Shown piece after piece: positions 44,798 to 55,935 of a DNA stretch of 64,000 bases. Position 1 is the first letter of the stretch. Every line of letters begins with the position of its first letter. The position numbers and the translations under genes were made by a program. Origin of the DNA: Triangularia verruculosa (lineage: Eukaryota > Ascomycota > Sordariomycetes > Sordariales > Podosporaceae). The notes beneath the pieces were generated by a model. It searched no databases and was not told the origin of the DNA. It saw only the letters and a list, made by a program, of their open reading frames with translations. Location: the NCBI GenBank assembly GCA_033296885.1, contig MU863878.1:310001-374000 (forward strand). Direction: 5' to 3'.

Positions 44798-46456
44798 TCA
44801 TGTGTTTAAGCGGTATTTCGTGACACTGTCTTTGGGCGAAGTAGAGCTATTGGAACGTTCCAGAGCACGACTTACACGACTAGTATCATCCTGATGGGTT
44901 TGTTGCAGCCGGACCAGTATCTCCGGAAATGCAAGGAAGAGGATTCCAGTGTTGCGATCTCCCAGCTTCGCGCGGTCTTGCATACTCTCCAGTTGCTTGG
45001 TATGCCACTGTAGAAGAATGCGACACTCGCACGCGCTCATTAAATGGATGGGCACGCCAGGAATACCACGTTTGTGGCGCCGAACTGACCGTGGAGCGCG
45101 CAGGCCGGCGATGGAAAATAGAAGGTCAGCAGATTCATGCAGCCTCTCATTCGAGATGTCTGTGTCGGGAGCGCAATTATTCTGCCATTGTCTTCTGACC
45201 CAAAACTGTTGGCCCGGCTTACGATTCCCGTGGCCCATGAGGCGGAAAAGCCCTCGACGGACTACACCTGGCATCTCGTCGGCGAACCAACTGAGAACTA
45301 GAACGTGGGGGATTTGTCAGGATAGGCCATGGTGTAAGAACTGGGCCGGTACTCACGAGGATTGCGGTCCAGGCTACTCTTGGATCCACAAGTCGGTCTC
45401 CCAGGTTCCGTTTTCCAGACCACATCTAGATCAAGGTCTAGAAACTCGCTAAGCTTGTCGAGGGCCCATATCAGGGGAAAATTATCCAAGTCTTGCCCTT
45501 TTTTCCCGCGGCCGATGTCGCTGTGCTTGCCCGCGAACCAGCATTGTTCCAGCCGCACCTGGTTATTCACAGGACGCTTCAATACTATGGGGCGGTATGG
45601 ACGTCGGGTCTCGTGTAACGCCAGTGCTTGGATCACGTTGTCTATCCCCTCGCAGCACTCCGAGTCAACAAAGGTGAACCTACGCTTGGGCCGCCCCCAG
45701 CGAAAGTGAAAGGTTGAGTTCACGGTGTCCCACAACGCGCACACCTTGACCCGGACTGGGTAGTGCCGAAGCCGAGGGTCCTGTTGGAAAGTGGTATCGA
45801 TCCCGCGAAAGGACGTTGGGCTCAGATTAGGGTGGCCAACTTGTGGTGGGCTGCTGGGAGGTGGAATTTGCTTCTCCATGCGCCATAAGCTGTAAAGATT
45901 GCCGACATAACAGATACCTTCTTTTCTCAGGAGACCTGCCTTGTTTATTATGTCCGCTACACACCTCACCGTGAAAGCGCCCCTGGAATATCCCATGAGA
46001 AAGATCTGGTCTGCGATTCCGTTGTTCTCCTCGGCGCTTCGATAGTTATGACAGATAAAGCTGTACGCTTCGATGATCTTTTCATCAAGTCCTATTTGGT
46101 GAAGGGGTGGTGAGCAAACGGCAAGGTACCTGAGATTAGGATGTACTGTCTCCTCCGACCACTGGTGGAAGGGTCTACTCACCTATACCATAACCGCGGT
46201 TCCACATATTGAATATGTTCCCTTCCGCTGTCCCGACCCCGGGAAGATAGAGAACGACCTGGGGGATTCCATCGCGCGACTGAGGCCTTATGGAACGTGA
46301 GATGCGCGACACGTTTGTAAATGGTTTCTTGCCAACATCTCGGTAGTCATACGCCGTTGCTGCAGTTCCGTCACAGCAAACAATAATTCGTTTATAGGGC
46401 GGAGGTGTGGTTTCGAGCTCGGACGCCATAGTTGATGCATCAACTGCCACCGCCAT
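44798..46456 (-). CDS. DUF2235 alpha/beta-hydrolase-fold protein
   Basis: Three exons on the minus strand, 46456-46183, 46091-45357 and 45297-44798, total 1509 nt and give 502 residues. Introns of 91 and 59 nt have GTGAGT donors and AATAG and TCTAG acceptors, with consistent phases. DUF2235 hallmarks: RIIVCCDGTAATAYDY at the start, LYLPGVGTAEG, the elbow FLMGYSRGAFTVRCVAD with its Ser, LWDTVNSTFHF, and WFAGKHSDIGRG carrying the late His/Asp. The C-terminal exon supplies LLSWFADEMPG and a tail with little homology. The domain is shared with phospholipase effectors of bacterial type VI secretion systems and is widespread in fungi with unknown substrates. It is divergent from the gene at 47077, 620 bp away. 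Confidence 0.85.
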
Positions 46457-47076
46457 GAGATCACGAATGACGGAGGAAAATACACCCTGCCACCTCTGGT
46501 CGAGATCTGACTCCTGGACACATGGACGGATGATCTACAAGAATACTTCTGTGAGTAGGGCACAACTGCAAAGTCAACGCGGTGATATTCTGCGATGACT
46601 GGATACCTAGCAAGGGGTTTCACGTGTAAGGACACTTACCTTAAAACAGGATGACGCGCAGCTTGTAAGCAATGAGTTCTGATATTTCTTAAACTCTGAA
46701 CCCCCAATTGACTGGCCAGGCACCTATTCCTATTACAATAGTCTTTGTTCCAATTGATCCAGGCTTTCCTTTCAGTGGCCCGGATCCCGTCTTCGCCTCC
46801 GGATCCGGCCAGGCTCTTTGACTCGGCTCGGGTGGCGCTTTCGGTGACCACGGGAAAGCTGATGGTGCATGCCATTGTCAGCAGCGGATTGGACGTGGGC
46901 CGGGACCCATTGACGTTTCGATTGATGAGCTAGAGGCTGGCTGCGAGGTTGGGTGGCGGGGCATTAATGCGGTTCTAGCTTAAGTCGGGAGCACGCATGC
47001 CTTGTTTTCGGTCAACACAAAAGCTCTGCCTGTTCTCAACCTGTGGGAATGCGATTGAGTGACCGTCCCAACAACA

Positions 47077-48411
47077 ATGGAAGCAGAACATCACCCTCGA
47101 AGGCCGTGGTTCAGGCGGAAATCAAGGAACAGTTCCTCACAGGAACAACCTCAACCACGACCCGCGCTGATCAATCTTCACGGGAATCATGAGCCGTCAG
47201 ACCATAGTCTTGAGTAAGTCCTATCCTTCACCTTCGACATTGGCTTTTGTTGACGCCGATTTCACAGCATCATCGTTGTCCCTGATCTCACTGGGGCGGG
47301 GCCATCATGGGCGCCCACCGGGGCATGGGACGTCAACGTGAATGCAAGAGTGTTCATCCTCAAATACCACGTCGCCGACGACCCAGAGATTACCGACATC
47401 CTCTCTCAGCGCCATCTTAACACGCTCGCGGAAGACTTTCAAGACCTAGTCTTAGAGCAAAAGCGACCGGACATTCCCATCATCTTGGTTGGCTGTGGCT
47501 ATGGTGGCGTTCTGTGTGAAATCGCATTGGTAAGTCTGTGAATATCGGCGGCCGATCAAACATGGTTCTCTAGAGTCCCTGCTAAGACCTCTTCAAAGCT
47601 TGACTCACAGGGGGAAAATGCCACCCCTGCACCGGATCCCACAGAGGGTGGAAAAGCAAAGGGCAAAGAGCCCGAGGGATCAAAAGAAACCAGCCACACA
47701 GCCAGCTTGCTTAACCGCACCTCTAGGGTTGTTCTTGTCGGAACACCGCACTTCCAGACCGGGATTGCGCAATGGGCGACGTACTCGGTCAAGGGAAAGA
47801 AGAAAGGCCGCCCGCTGACGGCTTGGTTGGACCACTGGTCAAAAGAAGAAAAGATGAATGTGGAGGGCATCTCAGAGATGCAGCGACAATTTCGGGACAC
47901 CTTCACCCAGCACGCTGGTGACCATGGCGCCGAAAATCTCCGTCACGCCTTCATACACCTCGAGAGTAAAACCTCTGTTACCGACTTGAAAGTCACTTGC
48001 TGCTATACAGACCCAACCTCCTCAGCGAAGGACAGTTCAAAATTCGAGGGGAGTTCGCCTATTTCCCCCCGGTCACGCCAATCTCAACGCAGTCGCGCTG
48101 TCATTGACCCGATGTGGGCGATTCTTCCTCGGGCGTATCTCGTTGGAGTCGCCGCTGGCTATCAAGAAATGGTGGAATACTTTCTTCTCAGGGGCGGTCC
48201 CTCGAACGGACCGGTTGCGGAAGGTGGTGATAAGCTCAAGGAGATCACACAGCTGTTGAAAGAGTGTAAATTTGTTTCGGGCATAGTGTTGGAGACCGAG
48301 GGAAGCCAAGAGAAAGACAAGGGGAAGGAACTTGCGGATGAAAACCATGATGAGAGGCTGATCAAGGATGACGAGAATCAAAGTAGAGACCAGAAACAGC
48401 AGGGACAATAA
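47077..48411 (+). CDS. SesB-like alpha/beta-hydrolase-fold protein lacking the nucleophile Ser
   Basis: Three exons, 47077-47213, 47268-47529 and 47611-48411, give 399 residues. Both introns (54 and 81 nt) have GTAAGT donors and CACAG acceptors, and phases agree. Layout: basic N-terminus (MEAEHHPRRPWFRRKSRNSS), first strand IIVVPDLTGAG, VFILKYHV, then the elbow IPIILVGCGYGGVLCEIAL, and RVVLVGTPHFQTG followed by WATYSV. This is the order of the hydrolase domain on the NLR at 31-34 kb. However, the GHSLGG Ser is replaced by Gly (GCGYGG), so ordinary Ser-esterase chemistry is not expected. The C-terminus is charged and probably disordered. It may act as a binding or signalling module rather than an enzyme. 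Confidence 0.75.
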
Positions 48412-48977
48412 GGATAAGGTAGGCAGTTTGTGTTAGTTTAGGTAAGCATGCGGAACAGAATAGGGAGCCTAGCATTAGTGGAGTCTGAGGAATGGTTCTC
48501 TTTGCTGGCAACGTCTGAGTGATAGGGTCTCTCTCACATAAGCACCTGAAAAATATAAAAACAAGTTTCTCCTCAGCATTCGCGCTCGCGGCCTCAGGTA
48601 ACTTTCACGGTTTGCAACCTTAAAGCAAGTGTGAACACGGCAAACAACATTTCTTGAACGACTGGCATACAGAAGAGAGGTGTACAAAACCCAAGAGCGC
48701 ATCACAAGGTAAACATAGTTGAAGGAAGTAGTGATTTAAATTAGGTACCTATGTAAAAATGGACAGTACTAATACAAACCAGACAACACCAAGGCTCCAA
48801 TATTCCTAGACAAACGGTAATGAATCCCCTCCACCACACCACCACTTTCCTCTTCTCATACAAGTACATCAACACAACCACAGCCCAAACCCCCTCTCAT
48901 CTTGTCCCAAACCCCACCCCCACTGAAGCCGGCACCTCCCCCTTCTCAGAGAACCAGTGAGATCCATTGGTGATAGT
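48412..48977. other. Intergenic region
   Basis: Likely 3' UTR of the SesB-like gene followed by AT-rich and then CCAC/CCCC-rich sequence. It contains TTAGGTACCTATG at about 48741. No gene is supported. Confidence 0.35.
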
Positions 48978-49222
48978 GTTCGGTCCCCGGTCCCGGCCAG
49001 TGATCATAAATGGCGAAGAAGAGCCGGGACCGGGCCAGGGAATGTCTTATCGACCTTTTTGTGGTTGATGATGTCCCCGGGCCCGGCCAGGAGCCCAGTG
49101 CCGTAGAAATGGGCCGGGACCGGGGCAGCGGATGTCTTGTCGACCTTGTTGTGATTGTAGGTGTCCCCGGCCCCGGCCAGGAGCTGAGTGTCGTGAAACT
49201 GGGCCGGGACCGGGGCATTGGT
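48978..49222. repeat. Three tandem ~90-bp units, each a GC-rich hairpin
   Basis: Left arms TCCCCGG(T/G/C)CCCGGCC begin at about 48984, 49073 and 49163, and right arms G(G)GCCGGGACCGGG(G) at about 49023, 49111 and 49201. Each left arm is the near-perfect inverted complement of the following right arm, with about 25 bases of loop. Units repeat every 89-90 bp. The linker GATGTCTTGTCGACCTTGTT is also shared by units 1 and 2. Confidence 0.85.
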
Positions 49223-49878
49223 GAGTTGAGAGCCTGTGAGACCCGAATCGAACTGGAAGTAGGTAGGTTGGAGACCGATTGGCGCAAACCTATGCAGGCT
49301 GCTGTGTTGGCAGTTGTTGGGCTGCTTGGTGAATGTAGGTGCCGGGTAGGTCCTGCGGGAGATGGTTTGCCTCCGCTGGCGCCGACTGTTGGTCGGTGCG
49401 AGCATCCTCGGCATCCATGCCAAACCGTAGGTGGAAATGATGTGTCGGTTTGAACGTGACATGACTGAGCATCGGGTCACGGTTCAATGACAGCAATGTG
49501 ATGGTACCCGGTGTTTCGTGGGAATTCAGGGGTGTTGAGATGTCGCCGCGCATTGATATCAAGTACTTCCAGCCAGTTCTTTAGGCCTCATGACGAGATC
49601 TCCCAGAAAAGGTGGAGTCCATGGCTGACTGAGAATCTGTCGCACAAAGTGCGGAGGATATGTTGTTGAGCCAGATCGTGTAAAGGGCACGCGGGAGAGC
49701 GAGCGAGGGAAGGGCCTATCTGGAGGGTGAGGACGGTGGTTGGTGCAAGAAGCTGCTGAAAATTGAAGGTTCGGGTTGCGCCGTTCGCTCATTTTCTTGG
49801 AGGATCCTGCCAGCTCAGGATACCTACCTAGTCTGCCTTGAGCACCGGCGCCTGGAGGCTTCTGATCTTGTATCGGAG

Positions 49879-50619
49879 TCAAGTGTCCTGCGCAGACATC
49901 GTTGACAGGCTGTCGCCTCCCTCCTCTTGAACCTGTCGCTGTCCCACAGTCCTCAACTTGTCCAGATACTGCATCTTGTGGTCCTTCACGATGATGACAA
50001 GGCACTGAAAAAGAACTCGTTAGTTTCACCATGTTCGATACGAAAGGAATACTGTGACAACAGTTGATGAATCCAAAGGAACCTACCGGATCTGAGACAA
50101 CCAGACACCAGATGAATACCCTCGGTAGGCGTCTTGAGATTCGGCGCTGTTGACACATTGCGCCCGCTCAGCAATCCATCGGCTGATGTCGTGAAAGGTG
50201 GGCAGCGAAGACAACGGTTCTTGTTCTCCTCGACGGCGGGTTCCGTTGCTGGGCACATCGGCCTTTGCTATCTCCAAGAGTGTGCACGCGTCGAGAATTG
50301 GCTGTTTGGGCTGCAGTTGATAGACGACAGATGGTTCATCTCTGGGAATCAGGAGGGCGTGGGATCTGTACATAAGGTAGGTAGGTATGTTTGTTAGAAT
50401 GTGGTTTGTTTTGGAGCACCATTCGAGACTGCAAAAGAGTGGCCTACCGAAAGGATAATAACCAAAGATGGATGACTTCAACTGTTCATTGAGTTCAAGC
50501 TAGGCATGTAGGGGCAGAGAGCTGAGAGCGTGGTGGTGTTGCTCTCCGCGTTGTCCGGTACCCAAAGGCTGACTGTAGGTGTGTGACGGTTTCATTTGGC
50601 TCAAGGCAGATTTGGTCAT
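49879..50619 (-). pseudogene. Disrupted multi-exon gene, unknown family
   Basis: The minus strand from an ATG at 50619 reads MTKSALSQMKPSHTYSQPLG ... ALSSLPLHA, then one in-frame TAG at 50502-50500, then LELNEQLKSSIFGYYPF. Splice-like sites follow (GTAGGC donor; CTAAC branch and TACAG). Further on lies a long protein-like stretch (EPSVVYQLQPKQPILDACTL; SLPTFHDISRWIAERAQCV; SSGVWLSQIR), a GTAGGT donor and TTTTTCAG acceptor, and finally CLVIIVKDHKMQYLDKLRTV. The pieces are clearly coding-like, yet the last intron does not join the frames in phase, and the TAG interrupts the first exon. I read it as a decayed gene; an unusual splice pattern remains possible. Confidence 0.45.
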
Positions 50620-50625
50620 CGCCCA

Positions 50626-52329
50626 AGCTGCGGGGAATGGCTGAAGATAATGGCATTGCGAGCGCTAGTGCCGTATTTGCGAGTCAGCGACTGGATTACG
50701 AAAAAGATGGAAAACAAACTGGGGCAGATATTTGAACGTGGCGGGCAGAAGAGAAGCTTTTGGCAAAGAACGGAAGAACGGCGGAGGTGGGAGCATTTTT
50801 CAACCAGCCTGCTTGTCGAGAGATGATGTTGGCAGGTGTCCTCTATGTCTCTGCCGCATCGCCCAGAAATGGGCAGCACAGACATGGTCCTCTGAGGTAC
50901 CTACTTTGCAACCGTCTGGGCCCACTAAACCGGACTTGTTCCCAAGCATGGATCCGAGGACACAGTCACGATGGTGGCAACGCAACAGGACAGGCGCAGA
51001 ATTGAAATTTTGCTAGATGAGGTATATCCCAGGGATCTAAGTCGTTCTAGCCTCAAATATCTGTTCTGCTAGTTTTGAGAAGGCGGATGGAGGACAGCCA
51101 CTCATGAAATCTCACTGGAAAACAACTCCGGAAGCGCAAAAAAGAAGGAAGAATGCGTCGATAAGGTAAATATCAACAAAAGCTTACCAATAAATAGCGA
51201 AATATTGCGTGGTCCACTTCGACCTCGAAGCAAGATCTTCCGGTCCTCGCTCCCGAAACATGACCGGTTCTGGGATTTCGCCGTGTGGGAAGACCGCTGC
51301 CTTCAACTCACGAAGAAGGGGTCTCCAATATCACAAGATTTGGGCTGTCTCAATGAGCCAAGCGGCCCGGGGTAGCATCACATCACCATGGCGGGTGAGG
51401 CAATCGCTATCCTTCGGTGACGATGGAGTACGAGTGATCTGTGCTCACCCTCTGAACACGCTCCAAATCTCCAGAGTTCGATCGGCTTTCACTTTAGGCA
51501 GGGATGAACTACCTAGCACAGTAATCGGGGAACATCGCGGCGAGACAGATCGACCCATCATTCAGCCTACCTGGGCCCACCTTGAAACCAACAGAAGACT
51601 GGATGCCTGGGTCGATATCGCCAGGAAGAGGAAGGAAGGTACCATGGCTATGCTGCTCATCATTCCATCCCACGGCTAGATACGGGCTACATTATGGGAA
51701 CAGCAACCAGGATACCAATGGCCGTTGACTACGTACCTAGGCATCCAGTGCCTGGGAACTCGAACCTTCCTGAGGAAGGAGGGGGTCCGCTGATACCATT
51801 CCAGGTTTTAAGCTACCAAGACTCCACTCCTGAACACTAGACTCAATTCTGAGTGGTTACATCGGAGATGATGGAGGTCCCAGGATCCAGCCGTTCTTTC
51901 TGATCATGGAGTCAAGGTGTCCCGCAATCCAATAGGTAACAGCTAAACATGAACTCAGACCACCTCCTTCAGTGTCAGGCATCCACGATTTGTCGGAGTT
52001 GGTCAGTAAGACCCACTTCGAAAACGTCAGCTGGCCGAGACCAGCGGTTTGACCGTCCAGTCTGGTTCTTTCTGGGTATCTGCCGGGTTGTTGGCTCTTT
52101 CCAATCTCTGTCCACATCCACGGAGCTTGGTACCCGGCAAGTAACTGAAGTTCGGATGACCGACCACTCTGGTCTCCTGACCTTCTGGGTTTACTGCTAC
52201 CTGATGCCGAACCTCCTCTCCCTCTCCTTTCATGGGATATTATCCTTTCTCTACAATCTTCCTCTTTCTCCAATATTTTCTCCTCATCTGGACGTACTCG
52301 CCTAGGAACTGCAGCATGAGGTAGATCCT
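50626..52329. other. Region without a supported gene
   Basis: Scattered open frames, the longest at 51209-51679 (plus) and 51857-52333 (minus), begin without good ATGs, overlap each other antisense and show no domain. Local sequence is not obviously repetitive. It may be decayed coding DNA. Confidence 0.3.
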
Positions 52330-52422
52330 CCACTGGAGCGAGTCAAGCCTGCAAGCTTTGCTCACTTGTAGCTTTTGATAGCAATCACAGGTTTGAGATG
52401 CAGTGGTCCCACCAGTCGTGAC
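52330..52422 (+). mobile_element. Miniature element, family 1, copy b (truncated)
   Basis: It shares CCACTGGAGCGAG, GCTTTGCTCACTTGTAGC, TTTTGATAGCAATCACAG and the end GCAGTGGTCCC...GTCGTGAC with the copies at 36956, 55847 and 57835. The left terminus (GTGATGGC) is missing, so this is a 5'-truncated or deleted copy. Confidence 0.65.
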
Positions 52423-52890
52423 AGGTACGGTACCTTTGCGTGATCGAGCTTTTTCGTCCAACGCTGACAAACACGACCCTCAACAGGCCTTTGTCGCTGG
52501 CAAGATGTCAGTCGCCTCTAAGAATGTCCTTGGTTTTCCGGAAAAAGACGCTAGCTTGAAGCTTTCGCGTGATGTCCATGGTGACTTGATTGAGTCGAGA
52601 GGTATGACAGTGCTGGAGCATCAGCGCACCAATGCCAAGCGCTCGTAACTGACGTTCTTGACAGCTCGAGCAAGCACACAAGAATGGTGATTGTGTCCAA
52701 GTGATGACCGACTTCTTCCACGACTGCAACCGGCTCTGGCACCGCCCAGGATTGTACAACCATGCGGTGACGTCGTCGAGACAAGGCAGCAAGCAGCACA
52801 CCGGTACAATGCCGTCAGCAAACGCCATGTTTTCACGTCGGATGAGGTTTCGGCCTTGTTGTCCGCCCCGGACTGTTGAACATTGAGTAG

Positions 52891-53100
52891 ATGGAGCCGA
52901 AAGGAGTGGTAAGAATGGACAAGGCTACGGTTGCTGCCCTCGAACTTGTCCGGAATGTCCAACCCGCCGTACCTGGCCAAAGCACCTTGTTCGCTTTGCT
53001 CAACCATACTTGCACAACTGAAGGCCGTAGCATCCTTTTGCTTGCGAACAGGATCCGCTCGGTCGAAGTCGACCCGACCGGCACGTTTCCCTGCGTGCTG
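52891..53100 (+). pseudogene. MutS-like (MSH4-type) core-domain fragment
   Basis: The frame reads VVRMDKATVAALELVRNVQP, a short linker, then STLFALLNHTCTTEGRSILL. In MutS homologues, domain III contains the pattern (M/I)xxDxxTxxxLELxxN......TLxxLLNxTxTxxGxRLL, which this matches well; the LLNHTxTxxG wording is nearest to MSH4-type proteins. The region before it is interrupted by stops, the expected clamp and ATPase domains do not follow, and the frame drifts into unrelated sequence after about 53090. It appears to be an isolated gene fragment left by duplication or transposition. Confidence 0.5.
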
Positions 53101-53183
53101 CTGTTCTCAAGTCCGCCGAGCATCGTCAACGAGGAGCACTTGAGTGGGTGTCTGAAAACTGGCAAGCACTGTATAAGTAGTTA

Positions 53184-54751
53184 GAATCAACATGATCAGG
53201 TATTCATTGCTTCTCATCGCCGAATCCGAGGTCTATCAAGTCTTGCCTGCCGTTCCCGTCGGATATTTGTGTCATTGATGCAGTCTGATGACCCTGCGCA
53301 GTTTCAGTGATCGTACCTTTGACGTTCTATGACATCTCAACCGCGTGCTAGAAGAAAGGCGTGACCCATTATGACTGTTGCATGACGGATGAATAATGTC
53401 AAGATGAGGGAATGACCAAACACCAACATGAACGGGATGATGGTAGCCATCTGACTGGGTAGAGTTCATCACAAAGCCAATCTAACGCATTCATATCCTA
53501 TAGAAAGCAAACGTCCAAACAGATTGAGGTCATCTAGGGCTCTATCACCACAAAAAGCATCACTCGCAAATATTAAAGACCACGATACTGACCTTTTTGT
53601 CCTTGGGGATGCGCATCTTGCTACCCATGTTAGCAGTTATTTCTTGACCCATCCACTTCGGAGTCACACATTGCTAACCGGTGCCTGGCTTGCCAGCTCC
53701 AGTCTCTACAGCATATCTAATATCACTGAAGTTCTTCATCCCCTTCTCTATCTTCTCAACTCTCATTCATCTTTTACGGCCGGTATATCCCCATAATTAC
53801 ATGAAGATCCCATCAGTGGCGACAATCTGGATCCTTTGATGTCCTCTCACGCTACCATGCCACCCGATAGCCTTGTAGCCAGTCTTATGCTCCGAGACCA
53901 GAACTGTTAAGTGGTTTCCCTCACCAATGACCACATCAATGCTATTGCGAAATCCCAAAACAGCGAGGACTTTTGTTCGTCTGACTTGCTCACCTGAAAT
54001 CCCGCTGCCAGAGGTAAGCATTTCGCCTTGTAGATCTCCGGTCTTCACAAATTCAGGACCATGTATCATGCCGTTGCTTCCGCCACATTTATATCTGCGG
54101 GGAAACCCACCAACAATTGCATTCTTCCTTGTGAAACTGTTATCGTTTCTGACCAAACATTTTCTGTCTTAGTTCTGAGATCGTCAGGGAAAATGTAGAG
54201 TTACGTGTGACCTCTTCTCAACCCCTACCTGAGCTTTCTTACCATCATCCACCTTTCTTCTTATCTTTCTCCGCGAGGCTTTTCTACTCCTGATATTTTC
54301 TCTTGATCTTTGCTCCGGCTCTCAGGCAATTTGGTGCTCTCGCCAGCAATCAGATATCATATACGTAGTATTGTGTTGCGCAGACGGAGAGCTATTTAGC
54401 AGATATGCCAGGAGCAGCATTGAGATGGAGCAACCATGGAGCTCAAAATCAGAGCAATGGGTGTCAAGTGAATTGAGGGATGGACGGGGATATCAGTGTA
54501 TAAATACTTTATTAGTTGTCTATCTCGATCTGCTGATTCTTACCATGCTGACTATTCCCTTCCACGGCCTTCGTGACAACAAGACTTTCCAATCATTCAG
54601 CCAGCCTCCTGGATTTTCAACAACGGCAGAGCGCATCGTCAACATGAATACCTGTACCGGTCCACATGGTGTCAACCAACAGACGAGAAAGCTTTTCCTG
54701 CCTGGCAGCACCACAACCACCCATCTTTTTATCATACCCCAATCACAGACC
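53184..54751. other. Region without a supported gene
   Basis: A minus-strand open stretch at 53797-54156 has protein-like composition (TKVLAVLGFRNSIDVVIGEG; HKTGYKAIGWHGSVRGHQR) but no ATG start in frame at its beginning and no splice partner I could find. It may be an exon of an unrecognised gene. The plus strand holds the promoter of the next gene, with GTATAAATACT at about 54496. Confidence 0.35.
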
Positions 54752-55286
54752 ATGATGACGGCTCTTGAGGCCAAGCTTTCAAAACTCAAGTTGGACTGTC
54801 AAAAGCCTTCAACGCTCTTCCCCGCCACTGGAGACCCTGGCTCCAGTACCAGCGTTAGCAAGTCAGTCACAACAACTCCGGAGTTGACGTTGAAAAACCG
54901 CGACCAGCGCGCCGTAACTCGATGGTTAGCCCTGAGGTTAGGAGAGAACATAAAGCTCGGTACCGTAGACTATCCCATGAAGCTCCGGACCACAAAGGTA
55001 TGTCCCTTGTCCATCTTCTTGCTAAAGGCAACGTTACCCAAGACAAGACAAGCCCACCACGATGTCATAACTGACAACCCCTCCTTTTCCAGTTCAGCAG
55101 GCTGGCCGCAAAATGAAGCCTCTCCCGGAGCCTCAATATACCTGGACAGAGGAGATGCTGGAGCTGCGTACCAGTATGAGAAATTGCGTACCCGGGATGC
55201 GCTGGGCCATCTCGGAGCACCGGCGTCGCAAGAGAGAGAAGGATGCCCAGGAACTCTTGGACAAAATCAGCGGGATGAATATATGA
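54752..55286 (+). CDS. Small two-exon hypothetical protein
   Basis: Exons 54752-54997 and 55098-55286 are joined in phase 0 (intron 100 nt, GTATGT donor, GTTCAG acceptor) and give 144 residues. The first ATG of the pair at 54752/54755 is used (MMTALEAKLSKLKLDCQKPS). The protein is hydrophilic. A Ser/Thr-rich middle is followed by NRDQRAVTRWLALRLGENI, then PQYTWTEEMLELRTSMRNCV and a basic helical end (ISEHRRRKREKDAQELLDKI). The last part could bind nucleic acid or form a coiled coil. A TATA-like GTATAAATA lies some 250 bases upstream. No family is recognised. The upstream ACCAG acceptor five bases earlier would cause an early stop. Confidence 0.55.
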
Positions 55287-55846
55287 TGAGGTATCTAGAT
55301 GCGGAGGAATCAGTGGAAGTTGGCTGGAGATCTTGATGGGTTGAAGATGGAGCATTCTGTGTGGAGGCATCGTTGATCGTGGTGCTTGCTGCTACGGTAG
55401 TTAGGTGGTAGGCAGAAAAACTCAGGTGCTTAATGGAGGATTTTATTTTCTTGAAGGCCATTTCTACGTGCAATGGTTCCTGTGAGACGGCCAAAAGCAC
55501 CCAAGATACCTAGACTAGTCTAGTTAATAGACTGGCAGGCAAAGCCTTTCATGTCCGTCGTTGTCGGTCTCGGTTGGTATGCGCTGATGCACCTACCCGC
55601 ACGCTCTAGACATAAAGACTGACACTGCAAGGGTGTAGACAAGACCTTGTAACATCGTTAAAAGGCCTTGAAAGATGCTGAACAGGCCACGAAGAATGGT
55701 GAACAGACCCTGTAGGCTGACAAAAGTCTTGACAGGATGAGGTGATTAAAAGGCGTTGTAGGATGAGCAGAAGTAGGATTTAAAGATTGTTAACAGGTAG
55801 ATATCAGCCCAGTCATGGTCCTGTCGCCACGGGTAGAAAGCATTAC
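55287..55846. repeat. Intergenic region with imperfect short repeats
   Basis: Between about 55630 and 55770 an irregular repeat of roughly 25-30 bases recurs about five times (forms of A(A/C)AGGCCTTG...GATG.TGAACAGG and GGCGTTGTAGGATGA). The rest is the 3' region of the small gene. No coding frame is supported. Confidence 0.5.
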
Positions 55847-55935
55847 TCGAACAAGCAATGCCTTCATAATTGCTCACTTGTCGCTTTTGACAGGATTTTC
55901 AACGGGCTTGGAGCAGTGGTCCTGCTCGCCATGAC
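55847..55935 (+). mobile_element. Miniature element, family 1, copy c (truncated)
   Basis: It shares GAACAAGCAATGCC...ATTGCTCACTTGTCGCTTTTG and the terminus TTGGAGCAGTGGTCCTGCTC GCCATGAC with the other family-1 copies. The left end and the CCATATATA segment are missing. It lies about 230 bp before the first F-box/Cys-rich gene. Confidence 0.65.

Noticed and set aside
46636..46875. Possible upstream exon or small gene between the DUF2235 and SesB-like genes (MACTISFPVVTESATRAESK)
   Set aside because: No splice link to the DUF2235 start could be shown, and the DUF2235 gene already has a good ATG; more likely part of the divergent promoter.
49559..50003. Proline-rich minus-strand frame following the disrupted gene
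   Set aside because: An alternative frame (CLVIIVKDHKMQYLDKLRTV) over the same bases is more protein-like; the proline-rich reading has no support.
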